Assembly: GCF_004770155.1 (NCBI RefSeq)
Contig: NZ_RQFA01000014.1
Coordinates: 124,001-188,000, forward strand
Length of the DNA stretch: 64,000 nucleotides
DNA from: Leptospira gomenensis
Lineage (GTDB): Bacteria; Spirochaetota; Leptospiria; Leptospirales; Leptospiraceae
Direction of reading: 5' to 3'
Numbering within the stretch: the first letter of the stretch is position 1; every line of letters starts with the position of its first letter. A program made the position numbers and the translations under genes. The notes under the pieces were generated by a model. That model was given only the letters and a program-made list of their open reading frames with translations, made no database searches and had not been told where the DNA came from. Below, in pieces: positions 1-9,836 of this stretch.

Positions 1-764
1 GTTTTCTCTTTGATGGTTTCCGCTTCCGCTTTTTTCTCCAAATAATAAGCGAAGTTCCCGGGAAACGAAAACAGGTTTCCGTTTTCCAATTCCAAAATCC
101 GATCGGTCACTTCCTCCAAAAAATAACGATCGTGAGTGACCAACAAAACCGACTTCTTCGTTTCTATCAAAAAATCCTGCAGCCATAGGATCGTATCCAC
201 GTCGAGATGGTTGGTGGGTTCGTCCAAAATCAACAGATTGGATTCTTCCATGAGGGTCTGTACGAGCGCGACCTTCTTCAACATTCCGCCGGAAAGGGTT
301 CCCATTTTTAAGGAAAGATCCGAGAGGTTCAATTCCTTCAACAAAGAACGGAACCACGACTCGAGTTCCCAGGCACCGAGCCGGTCCATTTCCTGCATGA
401 TTCTTCCGTATTCGGCTTCGACTTCCGGACCGCCGGAATGCAGACGTTCACAAACGTCCTCGTAAGAACGAACCGTTTCCAAAAGCGGGCTGGGGCTGGA
501 AAATATATGTTCTAAAATCGTGTGATCGGGATCGAAAACCGGCGCTTGAGGAAGAACGCTGGTCTGCAGAATTTTATTTCTTAAGATTTGGCCTTCGTCG
601 GGAACATCCTTACCCGCGAGAAGTTTCAGAAGGCTTGACTTTCCGGAACCGTTGATTCCAAGAATTCCGATCTTTTCGCCTTCGTTGATACCGAAACTGA
701 TTCGTTGAAAGAGGACCTTATCCCCAATCTCTTTGGAGATTTTATCGACGGATATGAGATTCAT
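1..764 (-). CDS. ABC-F family ATPase, C-terminal part beyond the window edge
   Basis: Only the first 254 codons are present; the gene runs off the left edge. The visible part is one complete nucleotide-binding domain: Walker A GINGSGKSS near residues 32-40, signature LSGGM, Walker B LLILDEPTNHLD and switch histidine in VTHDR. It has no membrane segments. The DEPTNHLD form of Walker B and the lack of a transmembrane domain fit the ABC-F group, soluble twin-ATPase proteins that act on ribosomes (Uup/EttA relatives) rather than transporters. The ATG at 764 begins MNLISVDKISKEIG, a normal ABC-F amino terminus. The second ATPase domain should lie outside the window. Which ABC-F subgroup it belongs to cannot be settled from half a protein. 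Confidence 0.9.
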   Translation of the reverse strand, partial: MNLISVDKISKEIGDKVLFQRISFGINEGEKIGILGINGSGKSSLLKLLAGKDVPDEGQILRNKILQTSVLPQAPVFDPDHTILEHIFSSPSPLLETVRSYEDVCERLHSGGPEVEAEYGRIMQEMDRLGAWELESWFRSLLKELNLSDLSLKMGTLSGGMLKKVALVQTLMEESNLLILDEPTNHLDVDTILWLQDFLIETKKSVLLVTHDRYFLEEVTDRILELENGNLFSFPGNFAYYLEKKAEAETIKEK

Positions 765-816
765 AAGACAGATGCAGGTTCGGTTTCGAAGCGAAGTTGG
801 ACAAGTGTTTTTAAAC

Positions 817-2223
817 TTAAAATTGAATCTGAATCCTGGTGCCGACCTCGTTCTCGTTCGGAACCAGAACACATTTTCCGCGTAGCTGCCTGGAAAGAAT
901 TTCCACGAGTTTGAGCCCTAAGGATTCCGATTGGGAGAATTCGAAACCTCGCGGCATTCCGACCCCGTCGTCCGAAACCTCCAACACGGAACCTTCCGCG
1001 CCGGAACGAAGTTTTACGGAAACGGTTCCGATTCTTTCGTCGGGGAAAGCGTATTTCAGGGAATTTGTAACGAGTTCGTTCACGATCAAACCCAAGGGGA
1101 TAGCCGTTTCAATGGATACGAAATTCGGCTTCGAAGAAACCCCGAACTTCACCCTCTTTTCCCTACCGAAGGAATGCAGAAGACTGACGAGAAGAGTGTT
1201 TAGATAATCGTAAAAATCGATTTTCGTAATATTATCGGACTGATAGAGTTCCTTATGGATCAACGCCATCGATTGGATCCGACGTTCGCATTCCTTAAGA
1301 ATCTGCGATATCCTTTCGTTTTCGGAATGATCCGCCTGAAGACCGAGCAGACTCGCGACGATCTGCAGATTATTTTTGACCCTATGATGGATCTCCTTGA
1401 GCATCACTTCCTTTTCTTCCAGGGTCTTTCTGAGTTTTTCCTCGTCTAACTTGCGTTCGGTGATATCCCGGATGATTTGTGTCGCTCCGATGAGATTGTG
1501 GGTGGAATCCCGGATCGAACTGTGGCTCAATTCCAAAACGGCCACTTCTTGAACAAGACCGCGTAACGTGCGTTCGGTGGTATAAACTTCTCCGCGAAGG
1601 GCCCTGCTCCAATTTTCGATCACGACCGCTCTTTCGATCGGATCGGAGATCAGTTCCGGAAGAACGTTGCCTTCCTCGATTTTTTTACCGTATAGTTTCC
1701 AGAAGATCAGTTCGTACGAAGAGTTGAAAGCGATGATTCTAAAATGGATATCCACCGCACAAATCGCGTCCTTGGTCCCTTCGATCACGCCGAGAAGTCT
1801 GTCCCTTGTGATCTGCAATTTGGAACGGAGCCGCTCGAGCTCCAGTTCCACGCGTTTGCGCGAATTCACGTCTCGGACGATCACTTGAACATAGGGTGTT
1901 CCGTTTTCCGAAAACGGGGTCGCCAAAACCTCCACAAAAAGAGTGGAGCCGTCTTTGCGGACGAATTCCTCCTCGATCAAACCGACCGTGGAACCTTCGC
2001 GGTTCATCTTGTGGATCCTTTCTCGAACGACTCCCTGCGACCTCGGATGAACGAATTGAAGCACCGGCTTTCCGATCAATTCCTCCGCGGATTCGTAACC
2101 GAGCATTCGTACGAGCGCCTTGTTGGCCGAAAGAATTTTCCCTCCCGAATGGATCGCGAGTCCGTCCCGGGAAAGTTCGAAAAGCATTTGATATCGTTCG
2201 TCTGTGACCGTATTGGATTCCAT
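817..2223 (-). CDS. Sensor histidine kinase, PAS-PAS-HisKA_2-HATPase
   Basis: A cytoplasmic kinase of 468 residues with no membrane segment or signal peptide. Two PAS domains (about 8-120 and 140-255) precede a HisKA_2-type dimerisation helix with the motif EIHHRVKNNLQ (His279/His280), then a HATPase domain with the N-box NELVTNSLKYAF and a DDGVGM G-box. This HisKA_2 form differs from classical HisKA and is common in Leptospira and in light- or redox-sensing kinases. No receiver domain is attached and no separate response regulator lies beside it, so its partner is unknown. It is divergent from the hybrid kinase starting at 2387, with 163 bp between them, so the two may share a control region. 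The sensed signal cannot be read from the sequence. Confidence 0.9.
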   Translation of the reverse strand: MESNTVTDERYQMLFELSRDGLAIHSGGKILSANKALVRMLGYESAEELIGKPVLQFVHPRSQGVVRERIHKMNREGSTVGLIEEEFVRKDGSTLFVEVLATPFSENGTPYVQVIVRDVNSRKRVELELERLRSKLQITRDRLLGVIEGTKDAICAVDIHFRIIAFNSSYELIFWKLYGKKIEEGNVLPELISDPIERAVVIENWSRALRGEVYTTERTLRGLVQEVAVLELSHSSIRDSTHNLIGATQIIRDITERKLDEEKLRKTLEEKEVMLKEIHHRVKNNLQIVASLLGLQADHSENERISQILKECERRIQSMALIHKELYQSDNITKIDFYDYLNTLLVSLLHSFGREKRVKFGVSSKPNFVSIETAIPLGLIVNELVTNSLKYAFPDERIGTVSVKLRSGAEGSVLEVSDDGVGMPRGFEFSQSESLGLKLVEILSRQLRGKCVLVPNENEVGTRIQIQF

Positions 2224-2386
2224 GGTAAAGCGATGTTACAGGCATAGTAGAGGTTTTCGGCGGAAAGTCAATCAAACGAGTTCCTATCGCCCGTATCGTT
2301 TTATCAAAAGATTATGATTCCATTTTATTTTGCTTGTTCGAAGATTGAATCCGGTAAATTCTAAACAGTCGTCTTAGCGATGTAAA

Positions 2387-5300
2387 GTGAAACGAATGAA
2401 CCGTATACAATCGGATTTTAATTATCTTCTTCTGGATGAATCCGGAACCGGAGTGAATTGGAATTTCACCGGAATCATGGACGAACTTTCCTCCCACCTG
2501 GAAGCAAACCTATCACCTGCGGAATGGAATTGGGAAACTCCGAAACGTTGGAATTCCTTTTGGAAAAAAGCGTCCGTATCCGAACGGATCGAAACGATAC
2601 CGTATACAAAAAAAAACGGGGACGTAGTTCGGCTGCGTCTTCGATCGGTTCCTTCTCGGAATCGCCAAACGTTGCTTCTTTTTTCGGTAGAATCGACGAA
2701 TCCCGAATCGGAAACCCCGAGCCTTTTTTCGGAAGATCCGGAATTGAGGACGATGCTTTTTCAAAAGTCCGCGAACGCGATTCTTCTTTTAGATCCGGAA
2801 TCGGACGTTGTCCTGGACCACAATGCCACCGCGATGCGTTCCTTCGAGGTGGAATCCGCCGAATCGATTCGTAGCAGAACCTTTCCTTCCTTATTCGCAG
2901 ACCTTTCCTTCGAGGAATCGTATCGAACCCTCAAACGGAAGTTCACCGAAACGGAAAACGTATCTCGGGAAGCGGAGTTACAAACCCTTCGAGGAAAGAA
3001 ATTTTGGGCCAATCTTTCGTTCCGGATCCTTTCCTCGTCTCGGAATCGAATCCTTCTCGTTCAGCTCAAGGACGTAACCGAAAAGATACAAGCCGAAAAA
3101 TCCCTGGCGGAACACGAGGCCAATCTGAACGCGATCATCGAAAATTCTGAGGCGCTCATCTGGTCCGTGGACAAAGATTACAAACTTATAATATACAATT
3201 CCAGATTCGAGACCGTGATGAAAAAATACTACGGACCTACGTTGGAGCCCGGAAGATCCATCTTTCCGGAAAACGTTTCCGAGGAAAACATACGGAATTG
3301 GAAATCCTTTTACGACCGCGCCTTATCGGGGGAACGTTTCAGCGTAAACGGAACCAGACCGGGAGAAAAAGAAGGAGAAACCGTATTTTCCGAAACCTCC
3401 TTCTACCCGATCGCGGACCCGAAAGGACGAATCACCGGAGTGAGCGCCGTATCCGTGGACATCACGGAAAAAAAACTCGCCGAGGAAAAATTCAGGATCC
3501 TTTTCGAACATTCGAGTGAACCCCACGTACTCTACGACGAAAACGGAATTTTCGAATGTAATCCCGCCGCGTTGAATATGCTTCGTTGCAGGGACAAGAA
3601 CCTTCTTTTGGGAAAACATCCCGCTTCTTTTTCGTCCGGACTGAAACCGGACGGAAGCCCGGTTCAGGAAAACGTTCGAGAGACCGAAGAACGGGCCGTA
3701 AAAAAAGGATCTTATACCTTCGAACGAATGTACAAACGGATGAACGGGGAATTGTTCCCCGCCGAAATAACGCTTACACCGATGACCCTCCGCAGAAGAA
3801 CTGTTTTCCTCGCGGTCTGGCACGAGTTCACCGAGCGAAAGGAATATGAGGATTCTCTAAAGCGTGCCAAGGAGATCGCGGAGGCCGCGTCCAAGGCCAA
3901 GACGGATTTTCTCGCGATGATGAGCCACGAGATTCGAACTCCTCTCAACGGAGTGATCGGGACGGTAAGCCTTTTGGAGGGAACTTCTCTGAGTTTGGAA
4001 CAGAAGGAATACGTGGACATCATCAAATCCAGCGGACAAAATCTTCTCATACTTCTAAACGATATCCTGGATCTTTCCAGGATCGAATCCGGCCAGCTCA
4101 AATTGGAACCGCAACCCGTTTCCGCATCCGCCTTATCGCAGGACGTCGTGGGACTATTCCGTTCGATGGCGGAAGAAAAAGGACTTCAGATAGAATTCAA
4201 ACTTTCTTCCACGGTCCCGAACTGGATCGTCGCCGATCCGTTTCGTTTGAGGCAGATCTTGATGAACCTTCTCGGGAACTCGATCAAGTTTACGGAAAAA
4301 GGTAGAATCTCCTTAAACGTGGAAGCGGAAAAATTTCCCAACGACAAACTCCGTCTCATCTTTCGCGTTCAGGATACCGGAATCGGAATACCGGAAGAAA
4401 AACTGGAATTATTGTTTAAGGCGTTCAATCAGTTGGACTCGTCTACGACGAGGAAATACGGCGGTTCCGGATTGGGTCTGACCATCAGTAAAAAATTGGC
4501 TGAATTGATGAAAGGAGAAATCATCGTCAAAAGCCAAGTCGGACGCGGTTCCGAATTTTCCCTTTCGATCCTGACCGAAAAATTGGATTACAAGGTTCCC
4601 GCGGGAATCCAGGAATTACATTCCAAAAATCTGGCGCGTCTCGCGCTCATTTCCGTACGGGACGTATCACTGCGGGAACAAATCAAAAAATTCTGCGAAC
4701 GGAGCGGTTTTTCCGTACGGATCGCGCGTTCGGGAGCGGACGTGGTACGGATCGTTTCCGAAGAGGAAAGAATCGGAATTTTTCTCACGGATCTGGATCT
4801 CCCCGACAAGACGTTACCCGAAATCCTGGACGAACTCAAAAACTCCAATCCGAATCTCCGTCTAACGGTGATCTTGTTTATGGAAAGTGAATTTAGAAAT
4901 TCCTACTATACCGCGACGGAAGGACTTTTTAATCGGCCGGGATTTAAGATTTTTATGATGTTTAAACCGATCCTTTTGGACGAACTGGCGAAAAACTTCG
5001 AAAAGGCGTTTCCCGTCCAGACGATCGGAGAAAATCGATCCGAAAACGGGAAACAAAAGTTGTCGGAGGACATTCCGTTGAGGATACTACTCGTCGAGGA
5101 CAACGTCATCAATCAGAAGATAGCGCTCCGACTTTTGACCAAACTAGGATATTCCGCGGAGACCGCGTTGAACGGGGTAGAAGCCCTTTCCCATCTTGAA
5201 AAAAGGGAATACGATCTCATTTTTATGGATATACAAATGCCGGAAATGGACGGCTTCGAAACGACTCAACGGATCCGGAAAAACGATAGGATACGAAGAC

Positions 5301-5440
5301 CGGTGATCGTCGCGATGACGGCTAACGCGATGGAAGGAGACCGGGAAAGATGTATCGAAGCCGGAATGGACGCGTATATCTCCAAACCGGTCCAAATCGC
5401 CGACATAGAATCGACGATCACACATTTGTTCACTTCATAG
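2387..5440 (+). CDS. Hybrid histidine kinase with three PAS-like domains and two receiver domains
   Basis: A soluble hybrid sensor kinase of 1017 residues. Three PAS-like domains (about 118-235, 240-362, 365-485) lead into a HisKA domain with MMSHEIRTPLNGVIG (phospho-accepting His514), a HATPase domain with DTGIGIP and GGSGLGL motifs, and two receiver domains. The last receiver (about 895-1015) is complete: the LLVEDN acidic pair, Asp948 in MDIQMPEMDG, AMTANA and SKPV. The first (about 740-860) has lost the leading acidic pair (ALISVRD) but keeps LTDLDLP and FKPI, so it is probably a pseudo-receiver. The start drawn is GTG; an in-frame ATG at 2396 is an alternative and neither has a clear ribosome binding site. 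The stop overlaps the convergent hydrolase gene by 6 bp. Confidence 0.92.
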   Translation: MKRMNRIQSDFNYLLLDESGTGVNWNFTGIMDELSSHLEANLSPAEWNWETPKRWNSFWKKASVSERIETIPYTKKNGDVVRLRLRSVPSRNRQTLLLFSVESTNPESETPSLFSEDPELRTMLFQKSANAILLLDPESDVVLDHNATAMRSFEVESAESIRSRTFPSLFADLSFEESYRTLKRKFTETENVSREAELQTLRGKKFWANLSFRILSSSRNRILLVQLKDVTEKIQAEKSLAEHEANLNAIIENSEALIWSVDKDYKLIIYNSRFETVMKKYYGPTLEPGRSIFPENVSEENIRNWKSFYDRALSGERFSVNGTRPGEKEGETVFSETSFYPIADPKGRITGVSAVSVDITEKKLAEEKFRILFEHSSEPHVLYDENGIFECNPAALNMLRCRDKNLLLGKHPASFSSGLKPDGSPVQENVRETEERAVKKGSYTFERMYKRMNGELFPAEITLTPMTLRRRTVFLAVWHEFTERKEYEDSLKRAKEIAEAASKAKTDFLAMMSHEIRTPLNGVIGTVSLLEGTSLSLEQKEYVDIIKSSGQNLLILLNDILDLSRIESGQLKLEPQPVSASALSQDVVGLFRSMAEEKGLQIEFKLSSTVPNWIVADPFRLRQILMNLLGNSIKFTEKGRISLNVEAEKFPNDKLRLIFRVQDTGIGIPEEKLELLFKAFNQLDSSTTRKYGGSGLGLTISKKLAELMKGEIIVKSQVGRGSEFSLSILTEKLDYKVPAGIQELHSKNLARLALISVRDVSLREQIKKFCERSGFSVRIARSGADVVRIVSEEERIGIFLTDLDLPDKTLPEILDELKNSNPNLRLTVILFMESEFRNSYYTATEGLFNRPGFKIFMMFKPILLDELAKNFEKAFPVQTIGENRSENGKQKLSEDIPLRILLVEDNVINQKIALRLLTKLGYSAETALNGVEALSHLEKREYDLIFMDIQMPEMDGFETTQRIRKNDRIRRPVIVAMTANAMEGDRERCIEAGMDAYISKPVQIADIESTITHLFTS

Positions 5441-6397
5441 TTCGAATCGGCGGAGGTTTCCCGTTAAAAAATTCCTGTAGACTTCCGCTGATTCTTTGGG
5501 GCGTTCCAACTGAGGGCTATGACCGCAATCCTTGAGTATTACCCGCACCGAACCGGAAATTCCCTTATGTAAAACTTCCGAGGAACTAACATGAATTACA
5601 CGATCCGAGTCCCCCCAAAGGATCAACGTCCTGGCGCGGATCGAGCTCATCTTTTCCTGTAAGGATCCGAACTCGGTCCGAATTTCCCGATAGATTTTTT
5701 CGTTAAATTCCCTACTTCGGATCGCCCGTTCGGAAAAATAAGTCTTTAAGAAAAACGGAATATACGGAGGTTTAACGAAGATAAAATTCATCAGAAACTC
5801 GAAATCTTTTTCGTTTTCCACGACGAGCGGATTTTTTCCCCGGGACAGATAACCGGACAACTCACTCGGAATCGGGGAATTCACCCCGGCGGTATCGACT
5901 AACGCGAGCGTAACGACCTGATCCGGATAAAGGATCGAATACATTCCCGCGATAAAACCTCCCATGGAATTCCCGATCAGATGAAAACGTTTCAAACCCA
6001 GAACGGAAGCGAACCCGTGCAGACGAAGCACCTGTGCGGAAACGGAATACTCGTCTTCGGGCTTACGGTCGTTTTCTCCGAAACCGGGAAGATCGGGCGA
6101 GATCACGTGATACGAATCGGTCAGCGTTCTCACAAAACGAGTCCAATTATCCTTATCCCCTCCGAAGCCGTGGATCAAAAGGATGGTCTCCCCCTTTCCC
6201 CCTTCCAAATACTTCCATCGATAGCCGTCCGCTACGACGGTTTTCGTTTCCAAATCGGAGCGATAGTGTTCCCAAGCAAGACCGGATTGAATGAGCGTGT
6301 TCGTGCAGGAAGAGAAAAAAAATACGACGGAGGCGGTAAAAAGAAAAACCTTCCCGAAGGAAGGCCGTGATCGGAAGGAAGAAAGCTCGAATTTCAT
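5435..6397 (-). CDS. Alpha/beta-hydrolase, predicted lipoprotein
   Basis: A 320-residue serine hydrolase with a lipoprotein-type leader. After a basic start the hydrophobic stretch ends in VFFFSSC, with Cys near residue 31, a typical loose spirochete lipobox, so it is probably membrane-anchored and exported. Catalytic features are the oxyanion-site HGFGGDKDNW, nucleophile elbow GNSMGG, acid LWGDSDRV and base DCGHSPQLERP. The frame stays open upstream to 6463, but the ATG at 6397 has an AAGGAG ribosome binding site 8 bases before it, which decides the start. It follows the cyclic-nucleotide-binding gene on the same strand after about 60 bp. Lipase, esterase and haloalkane-dehalogenase-like relatives share this fold, so the substrate is not known. 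Confidence 0.85.
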   Translation of the reverse strand: MKFELSSFRSRPSFGKVFLFTASVVFFFSSCTNTLIQSGLAWEHYRSDLETKTVVADGYRWKYLEGGKGETILLIHGFGGDKDNWTRFVRTLTDSYHVISPDLPGFGENDRKPEDEYSVSAQVLRLHGFASVLGLKRFHLIGNSMGGFIAGMYSILYPDQVVTLALVDTAGVNSPIPSELSGYLSRGKNPLVVENEKDFEFLMNFIFVKPPYIPFFLKTYFSERAIRSREFNEKIYREIRTEFGSLQEKMSSIRARTLILWGDSDRVIHVSSSEVLHKGISGSVRVILKDCGHSPQLERPKESAEVYRNFLTGNLRRFEL

Positions 6398-6459
6398 TCT
6401 AGGTCTCCTTACGTAAACTGGGAGCGAAAAAGCGTCGGTCCCGGGCGAGGGACTTCGGA

Positions 6460-6936
6460 TCAAATCGTATATCGTTTTCTTAATTCTCTCGCATACGTCA
6501 AATCGTGCGTCAACATACGGAGACGTTTGGCGAGAAAATGGGAAATTTCTTGATAAAACTTTAACGCCGCTTTGGAATCCCTGTCGAATACCGATTTCAA
6601 ATGGTCGTAAGGAATCCTGAGCAGCTCGGAACGTTCCATCGCCTCGACGGACGCGGACCGTTTTCCCGGATCCAAAAAGGGCAACTCACCGAAATGATCC
6701 CCCGTGGCGATCGTAGTTACGTTAACGTCGTCCCCTTTTTCAGTGGCAGTAAGAACCTTTAAGGTTCCGTAAATCACGACGAAAAAAGCCTTCGCTTCGT
6801 TTCCCTCGTGGAAGATCGCATCCCCTTGTTCGTATACTTTGTATTCTGTTTTTTCCGCGATCGAGGCCAACTCGTCTTCGGTAAAATTGGAAAAGAGATA
6901 AATCTGCTTTAAAATTTCTTCTTTCGTATGTTGCAT
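6460..6936 (-). CDS. Cyclic nucleotide-binding domain protein (single CNB domain)
   Basis: A 158-residue protein made almost entirely of one CNB domain (about 12-125) followed by a basic helix. The phosphate-binding cassette is visible as GELPFLDPGKRSASVEA, keeping the Glu and Arg that bind the cyclic phosphate and ribose in the CRP/PKA family. No helix-turn-helix follows, so it is not a CRP-type transcription factor; it more likely senses cAMP or cGMP and acts through a partner. Leptospira encodes many class III cyclases, which makes a small cNMP receptor plausible. It is followed on the same strand by the hydrolase lipoprotein, possibly in one transcript. Confidence 0.85.
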   Translation of the reverse strand: MQHTKEEILKQIYLFSNFTEDELASIAEKTEYKVYEQGDAIFHEGNEAKAFFVVIYGTLKVLTATEKGDDVNVTTIATGDHFGELPFLDPGKRSASVEAMERSELLRIPYDHLKSVFDRDSKAALKFYQEISHFLAKRLRMLTHDLTYARELRKRYTI

Positions 6937-8291
6937 AAGTTTTCCCGAAATGCGAGTGTAAATCCCAGTTTAAATAATGCAAGCAGGTTCCGCAATCGAT
7001 CGCCTGTAAAAAGTCGGACTTGCCCTCTCGGAAAAGACAATCCGAAAGGAGCTTCCTTTTGCCGAGGCAAAAAAGAAGTGTGCCAAAACAAGATAGGAAT
7101 TCGATCCGCTCCCAACGAAACCAACCCGCTCGTTTTTTTGTTTTCCTACGAACGAAACCGTTTTCGTATTTCCATATTTTCGAATTTCTGGAATTCCGAA
7201 TTTCGAACAAACGATCCCGTATTTGCGTCGGCTCGGATCGAACGATTCCACATCTGCAGTCCACAACCGCCCAGTTTCGAAAAAAGGAAAACGGATCCTG
7301 TTGTTTCGAAAAGCGTTGCGAAACCCAGCCGTATGGAACGCACGAAACAAAACGAAAGACTTAGTCGTATCAAACGTTCTAAGAAATGCAGGAGCTTGTT
7401 CGGATCCAGTTGTGTTTCCCGGAAATCGTATCTACCTTCCGGATCAAATCCCCGTCGATGGAACTAGAATCCACTTCGAACTAAAAAGACGAAGACTATA
7501 TTCCATTTTTTGAATTTATCATTACGAATGACGATCGTTTCCGTCTTCGATTACGAAAAAAAAGACATAGAAAAATTTTCGACGCGTCTTTCGGAAACTT
7601 CCGCGTCGATCGAAAGAAGTCGTCCGCTTTGAACGAGTCCGGTCCAAATTCTATCAAATATTTCCTAAGAAATTTCGGCTTCCAAAGCGGAATCGGAGGA
7701 GATGTTCCACGTATCCGATCGCAAGTATGTAAGTTTCGCATCCTTCGAATTCATACAATTCCCTCTCGAAGAACCGGAAAACTCGAAAACGAACGATCCA
7801 ACTCGAACTCACAAGCTGCAACCGAAACTCGAAAACTTCCATCACCGAACCCGTTGCAAAAGTAACGGATCGAAAAATTCTCGAAGGTCTTAAGAAAACA
7901 TCTCGCTCGTAGGATTCTCTCCTTCACGAACGCTTATGCGGACCGCAAATAAATTTCAAAGACGGTCCCGTTGGAAACAGGATTTCTATCCGAACGTTCG
8001 TTGGAGGAGGTTTTCGCACCCGGTTTCCACGTTGAGAAGGCATCCGCCGGGAAGAAATCCGCGAAATAAGACGCCTCTTCAGTTTGTGAAATTTATAATT
8101 CTGCAAACCAAATGATAAATTTCGAAGACCAGTCAAACTCGGAACCAAAGTGAAATCCATTCGAAATCGAAAAAAACGCATTCTAGTTTCGTTTTTTTAT
8201 TCGAATTGTTAGAAAAAAAGATTTGCGGTACCGAATCGGAAGAGCCAAAGTGCAAGAACCGAAAATTATAACGAACGCTACAGGAAATAAG
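6937..8291. other. 1.35-kb stretch with no convincing gene
   Basis: Between the CNB gene and the DUF445 gene there is no reading frame with normal composition. The longest open frames (about 180, 126 and 114 codons) overlap each other on both strands and translate to Ser/Arg/Lys/Phe-rich sequence with no domain, and none has a ribosome binding site. No tRNA, rRNA or repeat copy was seen. A short hairpin (TTTTGC-CGAG-GCAAAA, 7057-7072) is the only clear local structure. It could be a decayed gene, a long regulatory region or an untranslated RNA locus. Confidence 0.6.
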
Positions 8292-9518
8292 ATGGAACTT
8301 TTTACCGCCCACAAAGAACTATTCGGGATCTTACTGATGCCGATCACATACGGTTTTGTAGGTTGGTTCACCAACGTGATCGCCCTCAAAATGACCTTTT
8401 ATCCGTTGGAATTCGTCGGAATTCCTCCCTACTTGGGATGGCAAGGAATTGTACCCAGAAAGTCGCAAAAACTCGCCCTCAAATCCGTAAATATCATGAC
8501 CGAGCGTTTGATCAAGGTGGAGGATTTTTTTTCCAAGGTGGACCCGGATCAACTCGAAGCGGAATTCCAACCCGTATTAAACGGACTCGTTCCGGAGGCG
8601 ACCTCGGAAATCATACATCATATCGATCCGGCATTGCGTTCCAAACTGGAAACGGAAACGGAAGCGAAAATCATCGAAGAAGTCCGCAAAAAAAGCGAAC
8701 ATACGGTTAAGAATATTATGATACAAGTGAAGTCCAACGTATCGAGCGTTTTCAACTTCAAATCGCTCGTATTACGCAAGTTAACCGGACCGAACGTAAA
8801 ACGGATCGTGGATATTTTTCAGGAAGTCGGTTCCAAAGAATTCAAATTCATCGAACACTGCGGATGGTATTTGGGAGGAGCGATGGGAATTCTGCAAGCT
8901 CTCGCCTGGAAATTTTTTCCGCATTGGTGGACCTTGCCCGTTCAAGGAGTTATCGTCGGTTACGTCACGAACTGGGTCGCACTCACCATGATCTTTCGTC
9001 CTTTATACGAGAAAAAAATCGGACCGCTGCGTTACCGGGGGTTGTTTCTAAAACGACAAGAGGACGTTTCCAAAAAATATTCGAACGTATTCGCTACTCA
9101 GGTTTTGACGGCGAGAAACGTTCTCGAGGAGATTTTATACAAACGCGCAGCCCGTTCTCTCGTGGAAACGATACAAGCCGAAATCGAAGCGGAGGTCGAA
9201 CGCCTTCATCTCGAAGGAAAATTGGATTCGGAAAACGGACGCGAAAACTCCGAATTTGAAACCGCCAAAAAACAGGTAATCGCACGGATTTCCGATTCTT
9301 TAGCCGATAGCTCCTATAAACTCGAAACGTATATGGGGAGAGCCATGTCGATCGAAAACAATATGTTCAAGCGGATGAAGGACCTTCCGCCGGAGGAGTT
9401 CGAGCCGATACTCCGTTCGGCCTTTCAAGAAGACGAATACGTGCTCATCCTCATCGGATCCGTCTTGGGCGCCTTGGTAGGCTTATTCCAAGGAATATAC
9501 ATGCTTTATGTTTCTTGA
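8292..9518 (+). CDS. DUF445 family membrane protein
   Basis: A 408-residue protein of the DUF445 family (function not established). It carries an internal duplication: the amino-terminal segment YGFVGWFTNVIALKM is echoed in mid-protein by VIVGYVTNWVALTM, each followed by a Phe/Pro-Leu stretch and a conserved Lys/Arg-rich strand (GIVPRKSQKLA; GLFLKRQEDVSKK). Membrane segments lie near residues 10-32, around 200-240 and at the extreme C-terminus (LIGSVLGALVGLFQGIYML), with long charged helical regions between. The ATG at 8292 has AGGAAA upstream; an earlier TTG at 8223 in the same frame is unlikely. It stands alone, with long non-coding stretches on both sides. Confidence 0.85.
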   Translation: MELFTAHKELFGILLMPITYGFVGWFTNVIALKMTFYPLEFVGIPPYLGWQGIVPRKSQKLALKSVNIMTERLIKVEDFFSKVDPDQLEAEFQPVLNGLVPEATSEIIHHIDPALRSKLETETEAKIIEEVRKKSEHTVKNIMIQVKSNVSSVFNFKSLVLRKLTGPNVKRIVDIFQEVGSKEFKFIEHCGWYLGGAMGILQALAWKFFPHWWTLPVQGVIVGYVTNWVALTMIFRPLYEKKIGPLRYRGLFLKRQEDVSKKYSNVFATQVLTARNVLEEILYKRAARSLVETIQAEIEAEVERLHLEGKLDSENGRENSEFETAKKQVIARISDSLADSSYKLETYMGRAMSIENNMFKRMKDLPPEEFEPILRSAFQEDEYVLILIGSVLGALVGLFQGIYMLYVS

Positions 9519-9836
9519 ATATAAAATATACGTAACGTGAGTACGATTCCACAAAAGAGAGTTCCCCGGAAATTTTCCTAAAAAAACCGAAAGGCGCTCG
9601 AAACGGAAAACTCGCATCGATCGTAGAGCTCGATCCGCAAGGATAAAAGTTAACTACCCGCTTTTTCGGATTTGGCGTGTCCTAACTACCGTATTCGATC
9701 CGAAAATCGGAGGACGGTGAATACCAAGCCGTCAAATTGGGAAAAAGATCCCTTTTATCCATTCTTGCTTTCGTTTCGGAATCGAAACGGAATTAAGAGG
9801 CTTGCTGGAAAGATTCGAAGCGAAAATATCGGAAGA
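9519..9836. other. 318-bp intergenic region
   Basis: No gene, RNA fold or repeat was recognised. An open frame that continues upstream from the hydrolase at 9837 back to 9672 is Arg/Asn-rich, has no ribosome binding site and is most likely untranslated leader. The segment probably holds the promoter for the downstream hydrolase. Confidence 0.5.

Noticed and set aside
6928..7467. A 179-codon plus-strand frame after the CNB gene
   Set aside because: Ser/Arg/Lys-rich composition, no ribosome binding site, overlaps other random frames on the opposite strand.
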